Assembly (NCBI RefSeq): GCF_014192335.1
Contig: NZ_JACHXU010000015.1
Location: 18,501-82,500 of the forward strand
Reading direction: 5' to 3'
From: Aporhodopirellula rubra
GTDB taxonomy: Bacteria > Planctomycetota > Planctomycetia > Pirellulales > Pirellulaceae
Length of the DNA stretch: 64,000 bases
Positions within the stretch are counted from its first letter, which is position 1. Every line of letters starts with the position of its first letter. Positions 39,106 to 47,039 of this stretch are shown piece after piece. The notes under the pieces were generated by a model. That model was not told the origin of the DNA, did not search any database, and saw nothing but the letters and a program-made list of their open reading frames with translations. The position numbers and the translations under genes were made by a program.

Positions 39106-40081
39106 GAATCAACCTTACAGTTCAAAGTCAAAAAATATGTATCGGACAGCGTGTATCAGACAAGGCGCGACCGCCTTTCGGACCGGAAACTCTGGCAACT
39201 TCAGCGACCGCAAAACAAACAGTCGATTGTCAACAAACAGCACCGCCAACCGAAATATCGAACCCTTCGAATTTTCAGCATACCGTGTTCCGAAATCCAT
39301 CACAGCCGGCATAGTAATTGGGCCGCAAATAGCACTCAACGTTTTGTGACTCGATAACGAAATAGCGACACTTCCAGCCTCAAAACGCTGCGTGTGAAAA
39401 TTGAGCGTGAACGATTGTCGGCACAACTTTCATGCTGCTGTGAAAACGGACGACGAGTCACCTACCACACCATCACCACAAATTCACGGGGACAGCGACA
39501 AATTCGCGGGGCAGGGCAGGGCGGTTCCATAAATACGCCGACAAATCTCCAACTGCTCATCGCTAAGAAAGCAAGTCGCCAGATACTCCTATCAATTCAG
39601 CATCTCTGGGCGGGCACGCTGGGAAACCTCCCTTCAACTCGCTAACACCATTGCCTTGCAAAAAAATACTGATAATACCGCTGCGATGCGCGAGACAACC
39701 GCTCGACAAGCGGCCGATTGCGATACACGCGGCGAATGTCCACAACGAGGCTAGCAACGCTTTCTTTTAAAAACGCGCTCCCATCCATTTGGCTACCCAC
39801 GACTTCAGGCAAAGCCCCCGCATCCGATGCGACGCATTAGCGATCGCTCGAAAAGATTGCGAAATCGCCGCGTCTGGAATCAAACTTCCGACCAATAATC
39901 GATAGTGTTTCGTCACTGACCGCATCCATGCCATCGGCCCACAATCTGATATCCGAATTGGGACCATTAAACTGCCACTGCCTTTCCGCACGAGCAACAT
40001 TGCTCTGCACTAGAGCTGCTTCGATCACCATTCGCATTCGCTGATTACTAGGCTTCGTGCCAGCGTCTGCCGAGACCGAGC
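39106..40081. other. 976-base gap with little or no coding, adjacent to the terminus
   Basis: The longest gene-free stretch in the window, clearly less GC-rich than its surroundings. It contains a full KOPS-like tandem (39506-39525). The open frame on the - strand at 39837-40037 (66 residues) reads like a possible protein remnant but has no recognisable motif or start signal, and others overlap it in other frames. I see no RNA gene or repeat other than the KOPS element. Confidence 0.5.
39506..39525 (+). repeat. Tandem KOPS-like element, near-full consensus
   Basis: GCGGGGCAGGGCAGGGCGGT in non-coding DNA, octamers at 39509-39516 and 39514-39521, pointing towards 42 kb, 2.7 kb from the dif candidate. 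Confidence 0.8.
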
Positions 40082-40975
40082 TTAAAAAGCGCCAGCATCG
40101 CTAGACCAGGGCAGAGCAGGGTGGGCTGGCGGAACCGCAACACGCTGCGAATCCGACGGCGCCGCTTCCCAATAGTTGTTCGGAGCATAGCCAGGAGCCT
40201 GCTGCGTTGGGGCAGGGTAGGGCGGCACGGAATAGGAACCGCCTGGTTGGGGATAAACGGGGGCTTGCGATTCAGGAAACAGCGACGGCCCCGGAATCAT
40301 ATATCGCTCACGATCCAGTCGCACACGCTGACGGAGTCGGTCAAGAATCCCGTGATCACCCCAAGCGAGATAACACAGCAAAACGAGCTTGCCCCACACG
40401 GACACATTCGCCCACCAATCCTTCCCGAAAAATTTCAATGCCGTTCCGAATGATTTTTTGACGCGCATTCGTCCACGGCTGAAATCCAAGCTCCAAATTT
40501 CATCCAAAATCAAATGAGTCAGAAAACCGATTAACACCGCGAGCGATTTGTAAACACGAATCGCCTCGCTCGGACACGGCATGATTAAATAGGCGCCCAA
40601 TCCAGCGACCAGCGCCGCCGGGATACTATGCCACATCCCGCGATGCACCGTGTAACGCCGAAAGAATTCGACAGCGACAAAACGGATTCCGACGTAAACC
40701 AACATCGCCGCCAACGCCATCGATTCATGCGAGAGCCCCATGTCGCGAAACCGATCGATCATCAACATCGGCGCGATCGCAGCCATGAAGAGACTCGTCT
40801 CTCGCAGCGGAACGCCCGAATCTGAATCGAGATCCGGAAGCATCCCCGCAACACTGCACAAGCCACCCGCCAGCAACCCACTTTCGAGTGACATTCCCTG
40901 AGTGGCCACGCCCCAATAACCGTAGGCAACACCCACCATCGTGCTCGTCGAGATATGGGTTTTGAAGCCAGCCAA
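40082..40975 (-). CDS. YdjM-like membrane-bound metal-dependent hydrolase family protein
   Basis: About 297 residues if it starts at TTG 40975; the frame is open to a GTG at 41164, but the extra 63 residues are not conserved-looking and include DNA shaped by a KOPS element. The family N-terminus (KTHISTSTMVGVAYGY) and a run of about five membrane segments are present. Conserved acidic and histidine patterns of the YdjM (LexA-regulated inner membrane) family occur as LPDLDSDSGVP, HRGMWHSIPAAL and HLILDEIWS. Enzymatic activity in this family is presumed, not shown. A proline/glutamine-rich tail (about 70 residues) contains a further KOPS element. It is divergent from the CvpA gene. Confidence 0.78.
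   Translation of the reverse strand: MAGFKTHISTSTMVGVAYGYWGVATQGMSLESGLLAGGLCSVAGMLPDLDSDSGVPLRETSLFMAAIAPMLMIDRFRDMGLSHESMALAAMLVYVGIRFVAVEFFRRYTVHRGMWHSIPAALVAGLGAYLIMPCPSEAIRVYKSLAVLIGFLTHLILDEIWSLDFSRGRMRVKKSFGTALKFFGKDWWANVSVWGKLVLLCYLAWGDHGILDRLRQRVRLDRERYMIPGPSLFPESQAPVYPQPGGSYSVPPYPAPTQQAPGYAPNNYWEAAPSDSQRVAVPPAHPALPWSSDAGAF
40107..40124 (+). repeat. Degenerate KOPS-like element
   Basis: CCAGGGCAGAGCAGGGTG, aligned with the consensus but with no complete GGGNAGGG octamer. Same orientation as the other left-hand copies. Confidence 0.4.
40207..40225 (+). repeat. Tandem KOPS-like element
   Basis: TTGGGGCAGGGTAGGGCGG, octamers GGGCAGGG at 40210-40217 and GGGTAGGG at 40215-40222. It lies inside the C-terminal tail of the YdjM-like gene and points towards 42 kb. 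Confidence 0.75.
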
Positions 40976-41043
40976 GGGAGACGACGGGGATGAGGGAAAA
41001 ATTGAGACAGTGAAGGCCGCGCCTGCACAGGCAGCGAGCGAGC

Positions 41044-41061
41044 GGAGCAGGGAAGGGCGGT
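41044..41061 (+). repeat. KOPS-like element, last copy on the left side
   Basis: GGAGCAGGGAAGGGCGGT, with GGGAAGGG at 41050-41057. It is the last + strand copy before the dif candidate, 1.15 kb away. Confidence 0.7.
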
Positions 41062-41273
41062 CGAAAAACTTTTCCCCGATCAGCCACACTTCGACATAGC
41101 AAAAACGCTCCCATCGACGCCACCTCGGAAATATCGCGTCAATATCAACGCCCAGAATCAGCACAATTCAACAGCAATTTTTTTGCTCTTCGCCCTACTC
41201 CGCTGACTTTGCTACAAGCGACAAATTAATAACGCCTGTCCATCACGCTTATTTCATCGGCAGATCCGGTCCA

Positions 41274-41975
41274 GTGCAAACTTACGACATCTTGATGGCG
41301 ATCGTTTTGATCGGCGCGATGCTGTTTGGCGCCATTAAAGGATTCGCTTGGCAACTCGCCTCGATCGCTTCGATCGTTGTCAGTTACGCCGTCGCGTATC
41401 ACTACCGCGAACCATTCAGCCAGAACATCCATGCCGAACCGCCGTGGAACCGTTTTCTGGCAATGCTGATTTTGTACGTTGGGACATCCTTAGTGATTTG
41501 GGTCGCTTTCCGGATGATCGGCGGAACGATTGATCGGATGAAATTGAAGGAATTTGACCGTCAGATCGGCGCACTTTTCGGGCTCGGCAAAGGCGCGATT
41601 TACTGCACGCTGATCACGCTGTTCGCCGTGACGCTGCTCGGCGACCGCACTCGATCGGCGATCATCGAAAGCCGCAGCGGCCACTGGATCGCGCAGCTGC
41701 TCGATCAATCCGATGCGATCATGCCTGAGGAACTCGCCTCGGTCGTCCGCCCTTACCTCGATCAATTCGAATCGAAATTCAATCCCGCCGGTCCACTCCA
41801 ACCGTGGCTGGGCGAAGCCCAAAGCCCACCCCCAACGACTCGATTTCCCGCATGGCAACCGGAACCAAATCCGGCCTGGGCGGCAGGCCAAAACGCAGCC
41901 TCGAACTCGATCCAAAATTTCGCCCCAACACCACAGTGGCAACAAGCATCCGGCGCCGCCCCGTGGCAACAATAA
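41274..41975 (+). CDS. CvpA family membrane protein
   Basis: 233 residues from GTG 41274. Four hydrophobic segments cover residues 5-165 in the CvpA pattern: DILMAIVLIGAMLFGAIKGFAW, then RFLAMLILYVGTSLVIWVAFRMIGG and RQIGALFGLGKGAIYC. CvpA proteins are linked to colicin V production in E. coli and to envelope integrity more generally; the mechanism is not settled. The last 65 residues are a soluble, Pro/Gln/Ala-rich tail. It is the last gene on the left side of the dif candidate. Confidence 0.85.
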   Translation: MQTYDILMAIVLIGAMLFGAIKGFAWQLASIASIVVSYAVAYHYREPFSQNIHAEPPWNRFLAMLILYVGTSLVIWVAFRMIGGTIDRMKLKEFDRQIGALFGLGKGAIYCTLITLFAVTLLGDRTRSAIIESRSGHWIAQLLDQSDAIMPEELASVVRPYLDQFESKFNPAGPLQPWLGEAQSPPPTTRFPAWQPEPNPAWAAGQNAASNSIQNFAPTPQWQQASGAAPWQQ

Positions 41976-42364
41976 CGCCCGCCACCAACCGACCGAAACT
42001 CAACAGGGCAGCAGCAACACCGCTCACCACTTCGGCACACGGCCAAGCTCAATCGACACTCGACGGACCGAAACAAGATCGCCACTGAGCCCACGCCAAA
42101 CCGTACCGAGAAGCAACTCCCACAACGACACGACAGCGAGTCGCAGACAGGGAAGCGAGATCCACGAAACGCCTAAAACCATCGTTTTAGACGGATCGAA
42201 TACAACATAAGAGGCATTATCGGACGTTGCGGGGCGGTAAGAATCCGCTTAGAAACCTGCTCCCATGGCCCCGCGACCGCTCGCTCGAAGAGCCATCTCG
42301 AGCGAGCGTTGGCTCGCAAGCCGCTCGAGATCACGACGCGATTGAGCCATCGCCTGAGCCTCCG
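41976..42364. other. Intergenic gap carrying the dif candidate
   Basis: 389 bases between convergent cvpA and accA. Besides the dif-like 28-mer at 42200-42227 it holds a short GC-rich piece (GCGGGGCGGTAAG, 42229-42241) that matches the 3' end of the KOPS-like consensus. No gene or terminator is evident. Confidence 0.6.
42200..42227 (-). other. dif: Candidate dif site for XerC/XerD recombination
   Basis: Read on the - strand: an 11-base arm ACGTCCGATAA (42227-42217), a 6-base centre TGCCTC (42216-42211) and an 11-base arm TTATGTTGTAT (42210-42200). The second arm matches 9 of 11 positions of the E. coli XerD arm TTATGTTAAAT, and the first keeps the ATAA next to the centre as in the XerC arm. 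The 11-6-11 layout is that of dif. It lies in non-coding DNA between the two blocks of oppositely oriented KOPS-like octamers, exactly where dif is expected. The assignment combines sequence and position; I cannot test it by genome-wide skew. Confidence 0.7.
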
Positions 42365-43333
42365 TCACTGCGGCTCGCCGCCTTCTAAGAAGACGCCGAT
42401 TCGGCGGAACTTTTCATAGCGAGCTTCGACCAATTCATCGATCGGCTGAGCGTCCAACTCGGCGAGCTGATTCGACAGATAAGTCTTCATCCGAGTCGCC
42501 ATTTGATGGTGGTCACGATGAGCGCCGCCGAGCGGTTCTTCGAGCACATCGTCGACGATCCCGAGCCGCTTCAAATGATCGCTGGTGAACCGCAACGCGG
42601 CCGCCGCCTTGGGAGCGTGCTCGTGACTCTTCCACAGAATGCCGGCACAGCCCTCCGGGCTGATCACGCTGTAGTAAGCGTGTTGCATCACGGCGACGCG
42701 ATCGCCGACTCCGATGCCCAATGCGCCACCTGAGCCGCCTTCTCCGATTACAACGCAAATAATTGGAGTCTTGAGTCGACTCATCAAAAACATGCTCTCA
42801 GCGATGACCTGGGCCTGCCCACGTTCCTCGGCGCCGATTCCGGGATACGCACCGGGTGTATCGATGAAACAGATCACGGGGAGTTTGTACTTTTCGGCGA
42901 GTTTCATCCTCAGCATCGCCTTCCGGTATCCCTCCGGATGAGCGCAACCGAAATGACAGGCGGCGCGTTCTTTGTACGTCCGACCTTTTTGATGCCCGAT
43001 CACCATCACCTTAAAACGGTCCAGCTTCGCGAAGCCTGACAACATGGCGCGATCATCACCATAAGTCCGGTCACCATGCAGCTCAACGAATTCGTCGAAT
43101 GCAAGGTTCAGGTAATCTCGCGTGTAGGGACGATTCTTGTGCCGCGCAACTTGCACGGTCTGCCACGAATCGAGCGAACCGTAAGTTTCTTTCAGCTTGG
43201 TAACGCGAGCGAGACGGAGCGAACGGATCGCCGACTCGATCTCACCATTGCGATCGGTTGTCCGCTCCAACGACGCGATCTTGTCTTCAAGATCCGCGAT
43301 CTCATATTCAAATTCTAATCCTGGGCCAGCCAT
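42365..43333 (-). CDS. accA: Acetyl-CoA carboxylase carboxyltransferase subunit alpha
   Basis: 322 residues, normal length. It is the alpha half of the carboxyltransferase that moves a carboxyl group from biotin carboxyl carrier protein to acetyl-CoA, the first step of fatty acid synthesis. Family blocks: DDRAMLSGFAKL, ICFIDTPGAYPGIGAEERGQ, VVIGEGGSGGALGIGVGD and EGCAGILWKS. No accD or accBC is adjacent. The kinase gene immediately upstream on the same strand ends 3 bases before the accA start, so the two are likely cotranscribed. Confidence 0.96.
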   Translation of the reverse strand: MAGPGLEFEYEIADLEDKIASLERTTDRNGEIESAIRSLRLARVTKLKETYGSLDSWQTVQVARHKNRPYTRDYLNLAFDEFVELHGDRTYGDDRAMLSGFAKLDRFKVMVIGHQKGRTYKERAACHFGCAHPEGYRKAMLRMKLAEKYKLPVICFIDTPGAYPGIGAEERGQAQVIAESMFLMSRLKTPIICVVIGEGGSGGALGIGVGDRVAVMQHAYYSVISPEGCAGILWKSHEHAPKAAAALRFTSDHLKRLGIVDDVLEEPLGGAHRDHHQMATRMKTYLSNQLAELDAQPIDELVEARYEKFRRIGVFLEGGEPQ

Positions 43334-43336
43334 CGT

Positions 43337-44302
43337 TTAGCCTTTCTCTTTCTTGTCTTTGTCTTCAATGTCGTAGTTTCCGTCGGGACGTTTAATCATG
43401 TCCTCGGCTGACTTCATTCCGCCCATGTCATCGAACACGCTCTCCTCCGGCACTCTCGGCCGCTTCTTCCAAACCTGGATAGCACGGAACTCCTTCAAGA
43501 ACTCCCACACCGAATCAGGACGATCGTCAGGTTTCTTCGCCATCAATCGCTTGGTCATCGACGCAAACTCGGTCGTCACGTTGTCGTTGTAAACGATCGG
43601 ACTCGGGATCGACGCTGTGAGGTGCTTCGATAACAAATCGTTCGGCGTTTGTCCGGTGAACGGCGGTTTGCCGGTAACCAATTCGAACAGCACGCAACCG
43701 AACGAATAAATGTCACTCCGTTCGTCGCACAACTTGCCTCGAATTTGTTCGGGCGACATGTAACTCCGTGTGCCCTGCACGGTCTTTGCCTTGTAGAACA
43801 TCTTCTTCAATCCCGTGCGTTTGGGCTCGGCGATCGTGAAGTCAATGAGTTTGGTTTCACCGTCGCGGGCAACGAGATAATTGTCCGGCTTGATATCGCG
43901 GTGAATCCAATTCTTGGTGTGCATGTAATAGAGGCCTTCGGCGGCCTGCTCGATAATCTTGTCCAACATGAACGCGAGCGAATCCGGCCCCTTGCGAAGC
44001 GCCTGCTTCATGTTCAATTCGCTGAACAATTCCAGCACCAAATAAGGTCGCCCCTTGTCGGTTTGATGGTCGAGCACTTTGATGATTCGTGGACTCGCGA
44101 GTGCCTTGCCCACGTTGTACTCGTGCTTGAGCAACGCCAATTCACTCTTGTCCTCAGCGCAACTCGCCCGCAACACCTTCAACGCGTACCGCTTGTTATC
44201 CGAACTCGTTTCATCGATCGCCTCCCAAACTTCAGCGGTAGACCCCACCCGGATCAATCGGGCGAGTCGGTACGGACCGAGAAAATCGCGGGATTTGGAC
44301 AT
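43337..44302 (-). CDS. Serine/threonine protein kinase with DFT in place of DFG
   Basis: 321 residues from ATG 44302 (MSKSRDFLGPYRL); the frame extends 20 residues further upstream. Kinase motifs: VGSTAEVWEA (glycine loop, degenerate), YALKVLRA (invariant lysine), IHRDIKPDN (catalytic loop), then LIDFTIAEP where DFG would be; the metal-binding aspartate is kept, but the glycine is threonine. MSPEQ and SDIYSFGCVLFELVTGKPPF follow normally. A C-terminal region of about 60 charged residues is the only extra part; no membrane helix is seen, unlike most planctomycete kinases of the PknB group. It is coupled to accA by a 3-base gap. Confidence 0.88.
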   Translation of the reverse strand: MSKSRDFLGPYRLARLIRVGSTAEVWEAIDETSSDNKRYALKVLRASCAEDKSELALLKHEYNVGKALASPRIIKVLDHQTDKGRPYLVLELFSELNMKQALRKGPDSLAFMLDKIIEQAAEGLYYMHTKNWIHRDIKPDNYLVARDGETKLIDFTIAEPKRTGLKKMFYKAKTVQGTRSYMSPEQIRGKLCDERSDIYSFGCVLFELVTGKPPFTGQTPNDLLSKHLTASIPSPIVYNDNVTTEFASMTKRLMAKKPDDRPDSVWEFLKEFRAIQVWKKRPRVPEESVFDDMGGMKSAEDMIKRPDGNYDIEDKDKKEKG

Positions 44303-44612
44303 TAGGCAGCTACGCGGGAGAGAAGTCGGAAAACGCGGATTAGGCAGAATTTGCCGCTGCATGATAGCTCAACTGCCCCCGCTAACGAAAGGGAAGAGAC
44401 CACGCCCCCCACACCACCGGTGAAAACAGTCGCGAACCTAGGCTCCCAAGTCGCCTCTGTCCTTGTCGATCGCCTCCGTATTTCGCAGACGGCCCTCGCC
44501 GCACTCGCGTTTTATCCTCGTGGCCATGAATCGTTAGACTGGATTTCGTCCACCAAAATCAATTTTTGACCACCCTACCCTGCCCCGACTTTTGCCTCCT
44601 GCGGCACGCCAA
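44303..44612. other. Intergenic gap between kinase and sirtuin genes
   Basis: 310 bases between divergent genes, holding a KOPS-like element at 44569-44588. Otherwise I see nothing specific; short open frames have no features of genes. Confidence 0.5.
44569..44588 (-). repeat. Tandem KOPS-like element, first copy right of the terminus
   Basis: Reads TCGGGGCAGGGTAGGGTGGT on the - strand; octamers at 44573-44580 (GGGTAGGG) and 44578-44585 (GGGCAGGG). It lies in the divergent gap 25 bases before the sirtuin start and is the first copy of reversed orientation. Confidence 0.8.
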
Positions 44613-45326
44613 ATGAACATTCTCGTCCTCACCGGTGCTGGTATTTCTGCCGAATCAGGAATCCCTACCTTCCGAGACGCCAACGGCCTGTGGGAAGGTC
44701 ACGCGGTCGAAGAAGTCGCGACGCCCCAAGGGTTTGCCAGTAACCCAGTGCTCGTCCATCAGTTCTACAACGAACGACGGCGGGCATTGCGATCCGCTGA
44801 AATTCAGCCCAACGCGGCCCACATTGCATTGGCGGAATTCGAACAAAAACACACCGCTCGATCCGCGGGCGACTTCCTCATCGTCACTCAAAACATTGAT
44901 GACCTGCACTTTCGGGCGGGCAGTCGCAATGTCCTGCCGATGCACGGCGAACTCTTCAAGGTGCGCTGTCTCTACTCAAACAAAATCTTCGATTGGAAAT
45001 ACGACCTCAGCACCGAAACGCTCCATCCCGATGATCCAGCCAATGAAGAACTGCGTGGCTGCCTCCGTCCCCATGTGGTCTGGTTCGGCGAAGTCCCGAT
45101 CGGATTGGACAGGATCGAAAACGCCGCCTCCAACGCGGACGTCTTTATTGCCGTCGGAACCTCAGGACTCGTCTATCCCGCTGCCGGGATCGTCCAACTG
45201 ACCAAACCAACCTGCCGCAAGATCGAAGTCAATCTCGGCGACACTCCCGCATCCGACGCATTTGATGAATGCCGTCACGGAAAAGCGGGCGAAATCCTTC
45301 CACAACTGCTCGCCGAAATCGAATAA
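44613..45326 (+). CDS. NAD-dependent protein deacylase (SIRT5/CobB-like) lacking zinc cysteines
   Basis: 237 residues from ATG 44613. Sirtuin motifs: GAGISAESGIPTFRD (6-22), TQNIDDLHFRAG (92-103) and the catalytic histidine H111 in PMHGEL. Y52 and R55 in FYNERRR match the YxxR pair that recognises succinyl or malonyl lysine in SIRT5-like enzymes, so desuccinylation is likelier than deacetylation. Only two cysteines remain where the CXXC-CXXC zinc ribbon should be (C119 in VRCLYSNK, and one in RGCLRPH). The core RPHVVWFGEVP is intact. No partner gene is nearby. Confidence 0.88.
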   Translation: MNILVLTGAGISAESGIPTFRDANGLWEGHAVEEVATPQGFASNPVLVHQFYNERRRALRSAEIQPNAAHIALAEFEQKHTARSAGDFLIVTQNIDDLHFRAGSRNVLPMHGELFKVRCLYSNKIFDWKYDLSTETLHPDDPANEELRGCLRPHVVWFGEVPIGLDRIENAASNADVFIAVGTSGLVYPAAGIVQLTKPTCRKIEVNLGDTPASDAFDECRHGKAGEILPQLLAEIE

Positions 45327-45389
45327 CCCGGCCGCCGGACTCGAAAAGCAAACCCGCGATAACCAACGTGAGCGGCCACTCGCATCCCG

Positions 45390-45408
45390 ACCGCCCTGCC
45401 CTCCCCCG
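45390..45408 (-). repeat. Tandem KOPS-like element
   Basis: ACCGCCCTGCCCTCCCCCG on the + strand; octamers (as - strand) at 45394-45401 and 45399-45406. It lies in the gap between the convergent deacylase and sulfatase genes and points towards 42 kb. Confidence 0.75.
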
Positions 45409-45437
45409 CGCGTCGCCTCGCATCAGCAACCTCGAGG

Positions 45438-46904
45438 CTAGTTTTTCCTTACCAGCCGTTCCTGCAGCACTGCATTGAGCCGACTCACGACATCGGGATT
45501 CTCTTTCGCCACGTTCGACAATTCCAATGGGTCGACCCGGTGGTCGTATAGCTCCGCAAAACCATCTTTGTGGACAACCAATCGGTACGCGTCGGTGCGA
45601 ATCGTATTTGCCTTGCCATAAGAAATCGCTACGTGTCCGTCCCGACTTGGGTTTCGCAAAATCTCACCCAGAGAAACGCCACTCGTGGCCTCCGGGGCCG
45701 ATTGAGACACCGCCAGCTCACAGAGAGTCGGAAATAGATCAATCGACTCCACCACCGCGTTGGTAGAGATCCCTTCCTCTACCTGCCCGGGAGCACGAAT
45801 GATGAGAGGCGATCGCAGGTCGTCTTCAAACAAAGCGTGCTTGCCCCAAATCGCGTGCTCACCCAAGTGCCAACCGTGATCCCCCCACAACACGACAATC
45901 GTCGACTCACTCAACCCGAGCCGATCGAGCTCGTCGAGAACACAACCAACGTTGCGATCAGCGTAGGTCACGCACGCGGCATAGTGTTTACGAACGGCGA
46001 TAGCGAATTCACTATCTTGGTTCGGATCCTTGCCCCATCGGTGGTATCTCATGAATTCACCCGATCGATGCCACGTCGTTCTCCCATCTGGTTTTGCGAC
46101 GTTGCTGATCAGGGGCAACACCGCGTCACGATAGGGTTCCATATCTCGCTCCGGCGCACCGAATGGTAAATGCGGACGAATAAAACCGACGGCGAGAAAG
46201 AACGGTTTACTCTCGGCGTCGGATGCCAAAATGTTGAGTTGTTCCAACGAAGTCTCGGCGACGAGATCATCCGGATAACGGTCACTCTCATTGGGCGCAG
46301 ACTGAAACACATCCATTTCAGTCGGTTCAACGCGGATCTCACCATTGGCCAGCCCGTGCATCGCCCCGCGTGGATGCTGCCAAGGTCCCGTTGGCATCAA
46401 ATGCCGATCCCAATCACCAGGCATTTCAATGACTTGGTCATCATCCCAATCTTTCCCACCACGACCACCGGGATGATGCGAAACCTTGCCTATAGACACC
46501 GTCGTGTACCCACGGTCACGAAACCAACGCGGCATGCTTGACGCGACGGACTCAGGCGTCTTTTCGATGCGTTCAGCCCGCTTGAACAGCGCATCATTAC
46601 CGGCGTCACCGTACTGCCCGGTCAACATCGCATAACGGGATGCACCGCACGTAGGTGCCTGAACATAGTGCCTGTCGAATCGACAGCCCTGCCCCGCTAA
46701 CCGATCAATGTTCGGAGACTGTATGTAGTCCACCCCGTAGCAATTCAATTCCGGACGCAAATCATCCACGCAAATCAACAGCACGTTCCGACGGTCCTCG
46801 GACACACCGTTTGATGACCAACCGAGGCAGAGCACCGCGAGCATCAAGGTTCCGTGGAGCACACAAACGAAACGAAAACGGTCATTCCTAGAACGCATCT
46901 TCAC
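45438..46904 (-). CDS. Sulfatase (iduronate-2-sulfatase-like), exported
   Basis: 488 residues. Signal peptide at residues 1-35 ([17 protein letters not shown]). The sulfatase N-terminal metal motif is [17 protein letters not shown] (41-57). The catalytic cysteine, converted to formylglycine in active enzymes, is C86 in [17 protein letters not shown]; the pattern is C-G-A-S-R rather than the common C-x-P-S-R. Further metal ligands occur in [20 protein letters not shown]. The family removes sulfate esters from polysaccharides and is hugely expanded in Rhodopirellula. No maturase gene is in the window. A KOPS-like octamer lies antisense at 46687-46694. Confidence 0.92.
   Translation of the reverse strand: MKMRSRNDRFRFVCVLHGTLMLAVLCLGWSSNGVSEDRRNVLLICVDDLRPELNCYGVDYIQSPNIDRLAGQGCRFDRHYVQAPTCGASRYAMLTGQYGDAGNDALFKRAERIEKTPESVASSMPRWFRDRGYTTVSIGKVSHHPGGRGGKDWDDDQVIEMPGDWDRHLMPTGPWQHPRGAMHGLANGEIRVEPTEMDVFQSAPNESDRYPDDLVAETSLEQLNILASDAESKPFFLAVGFIRPHLPFGAPERDMEPYRDAVLPLISNVAKPDGRTTWHRSGEFMRYHRWGKDPNQDSEFAIAVRKHYAACVTYADRNVGCVLDELDRLGLSESTIVVLWGDHGWHLGEHAIWGKHALFEDDLRSPLIIRAPGQVEEGISTNAVVESIDLFPTLCELAVSQSAPEATSGVSLGEILRNPSRDGHVAISYGKANTIRTDAYRLVVHKDGFAELYDHRVDPLELSNVAKENPDVVSRLNAVLQERLVRKN
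46687..46694 (-). repeat. KOPS-like octamer GGGCAGGG (- strand)
   Basis: CCCTGCCC on the + strand, followed by CGCT. Single copy within the sulfatase gene; orientation agrees with the other right-hand copies. Confidence 0.6.
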
Positions 46905-47039
46905 CGAATCCTAAACAAGACGAATTTAAACCGACGAACGCCCGATCATAGTCAACCAGTAACGTCGATCGACACGAAAATCCGCCTGCAGAATACCAAA
47001 GCAAAACACACGCGTGTGGAAGCAATCTCAGCGGTGAAA

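Noticed and set aside
39837..40037. 66-residue - strand frame in the 976-base gap
   Set aside because: Reads like protein in places but lacks start signal, motif or context; mentioned only as a possible remnant.
42229..42241. GCGGGGCGGTAAG next to the dif candidate as a KOPS-like element
   Set aside because: Contains no GGGNAGGG octamer; only the 3' flank of the consensus is matched.
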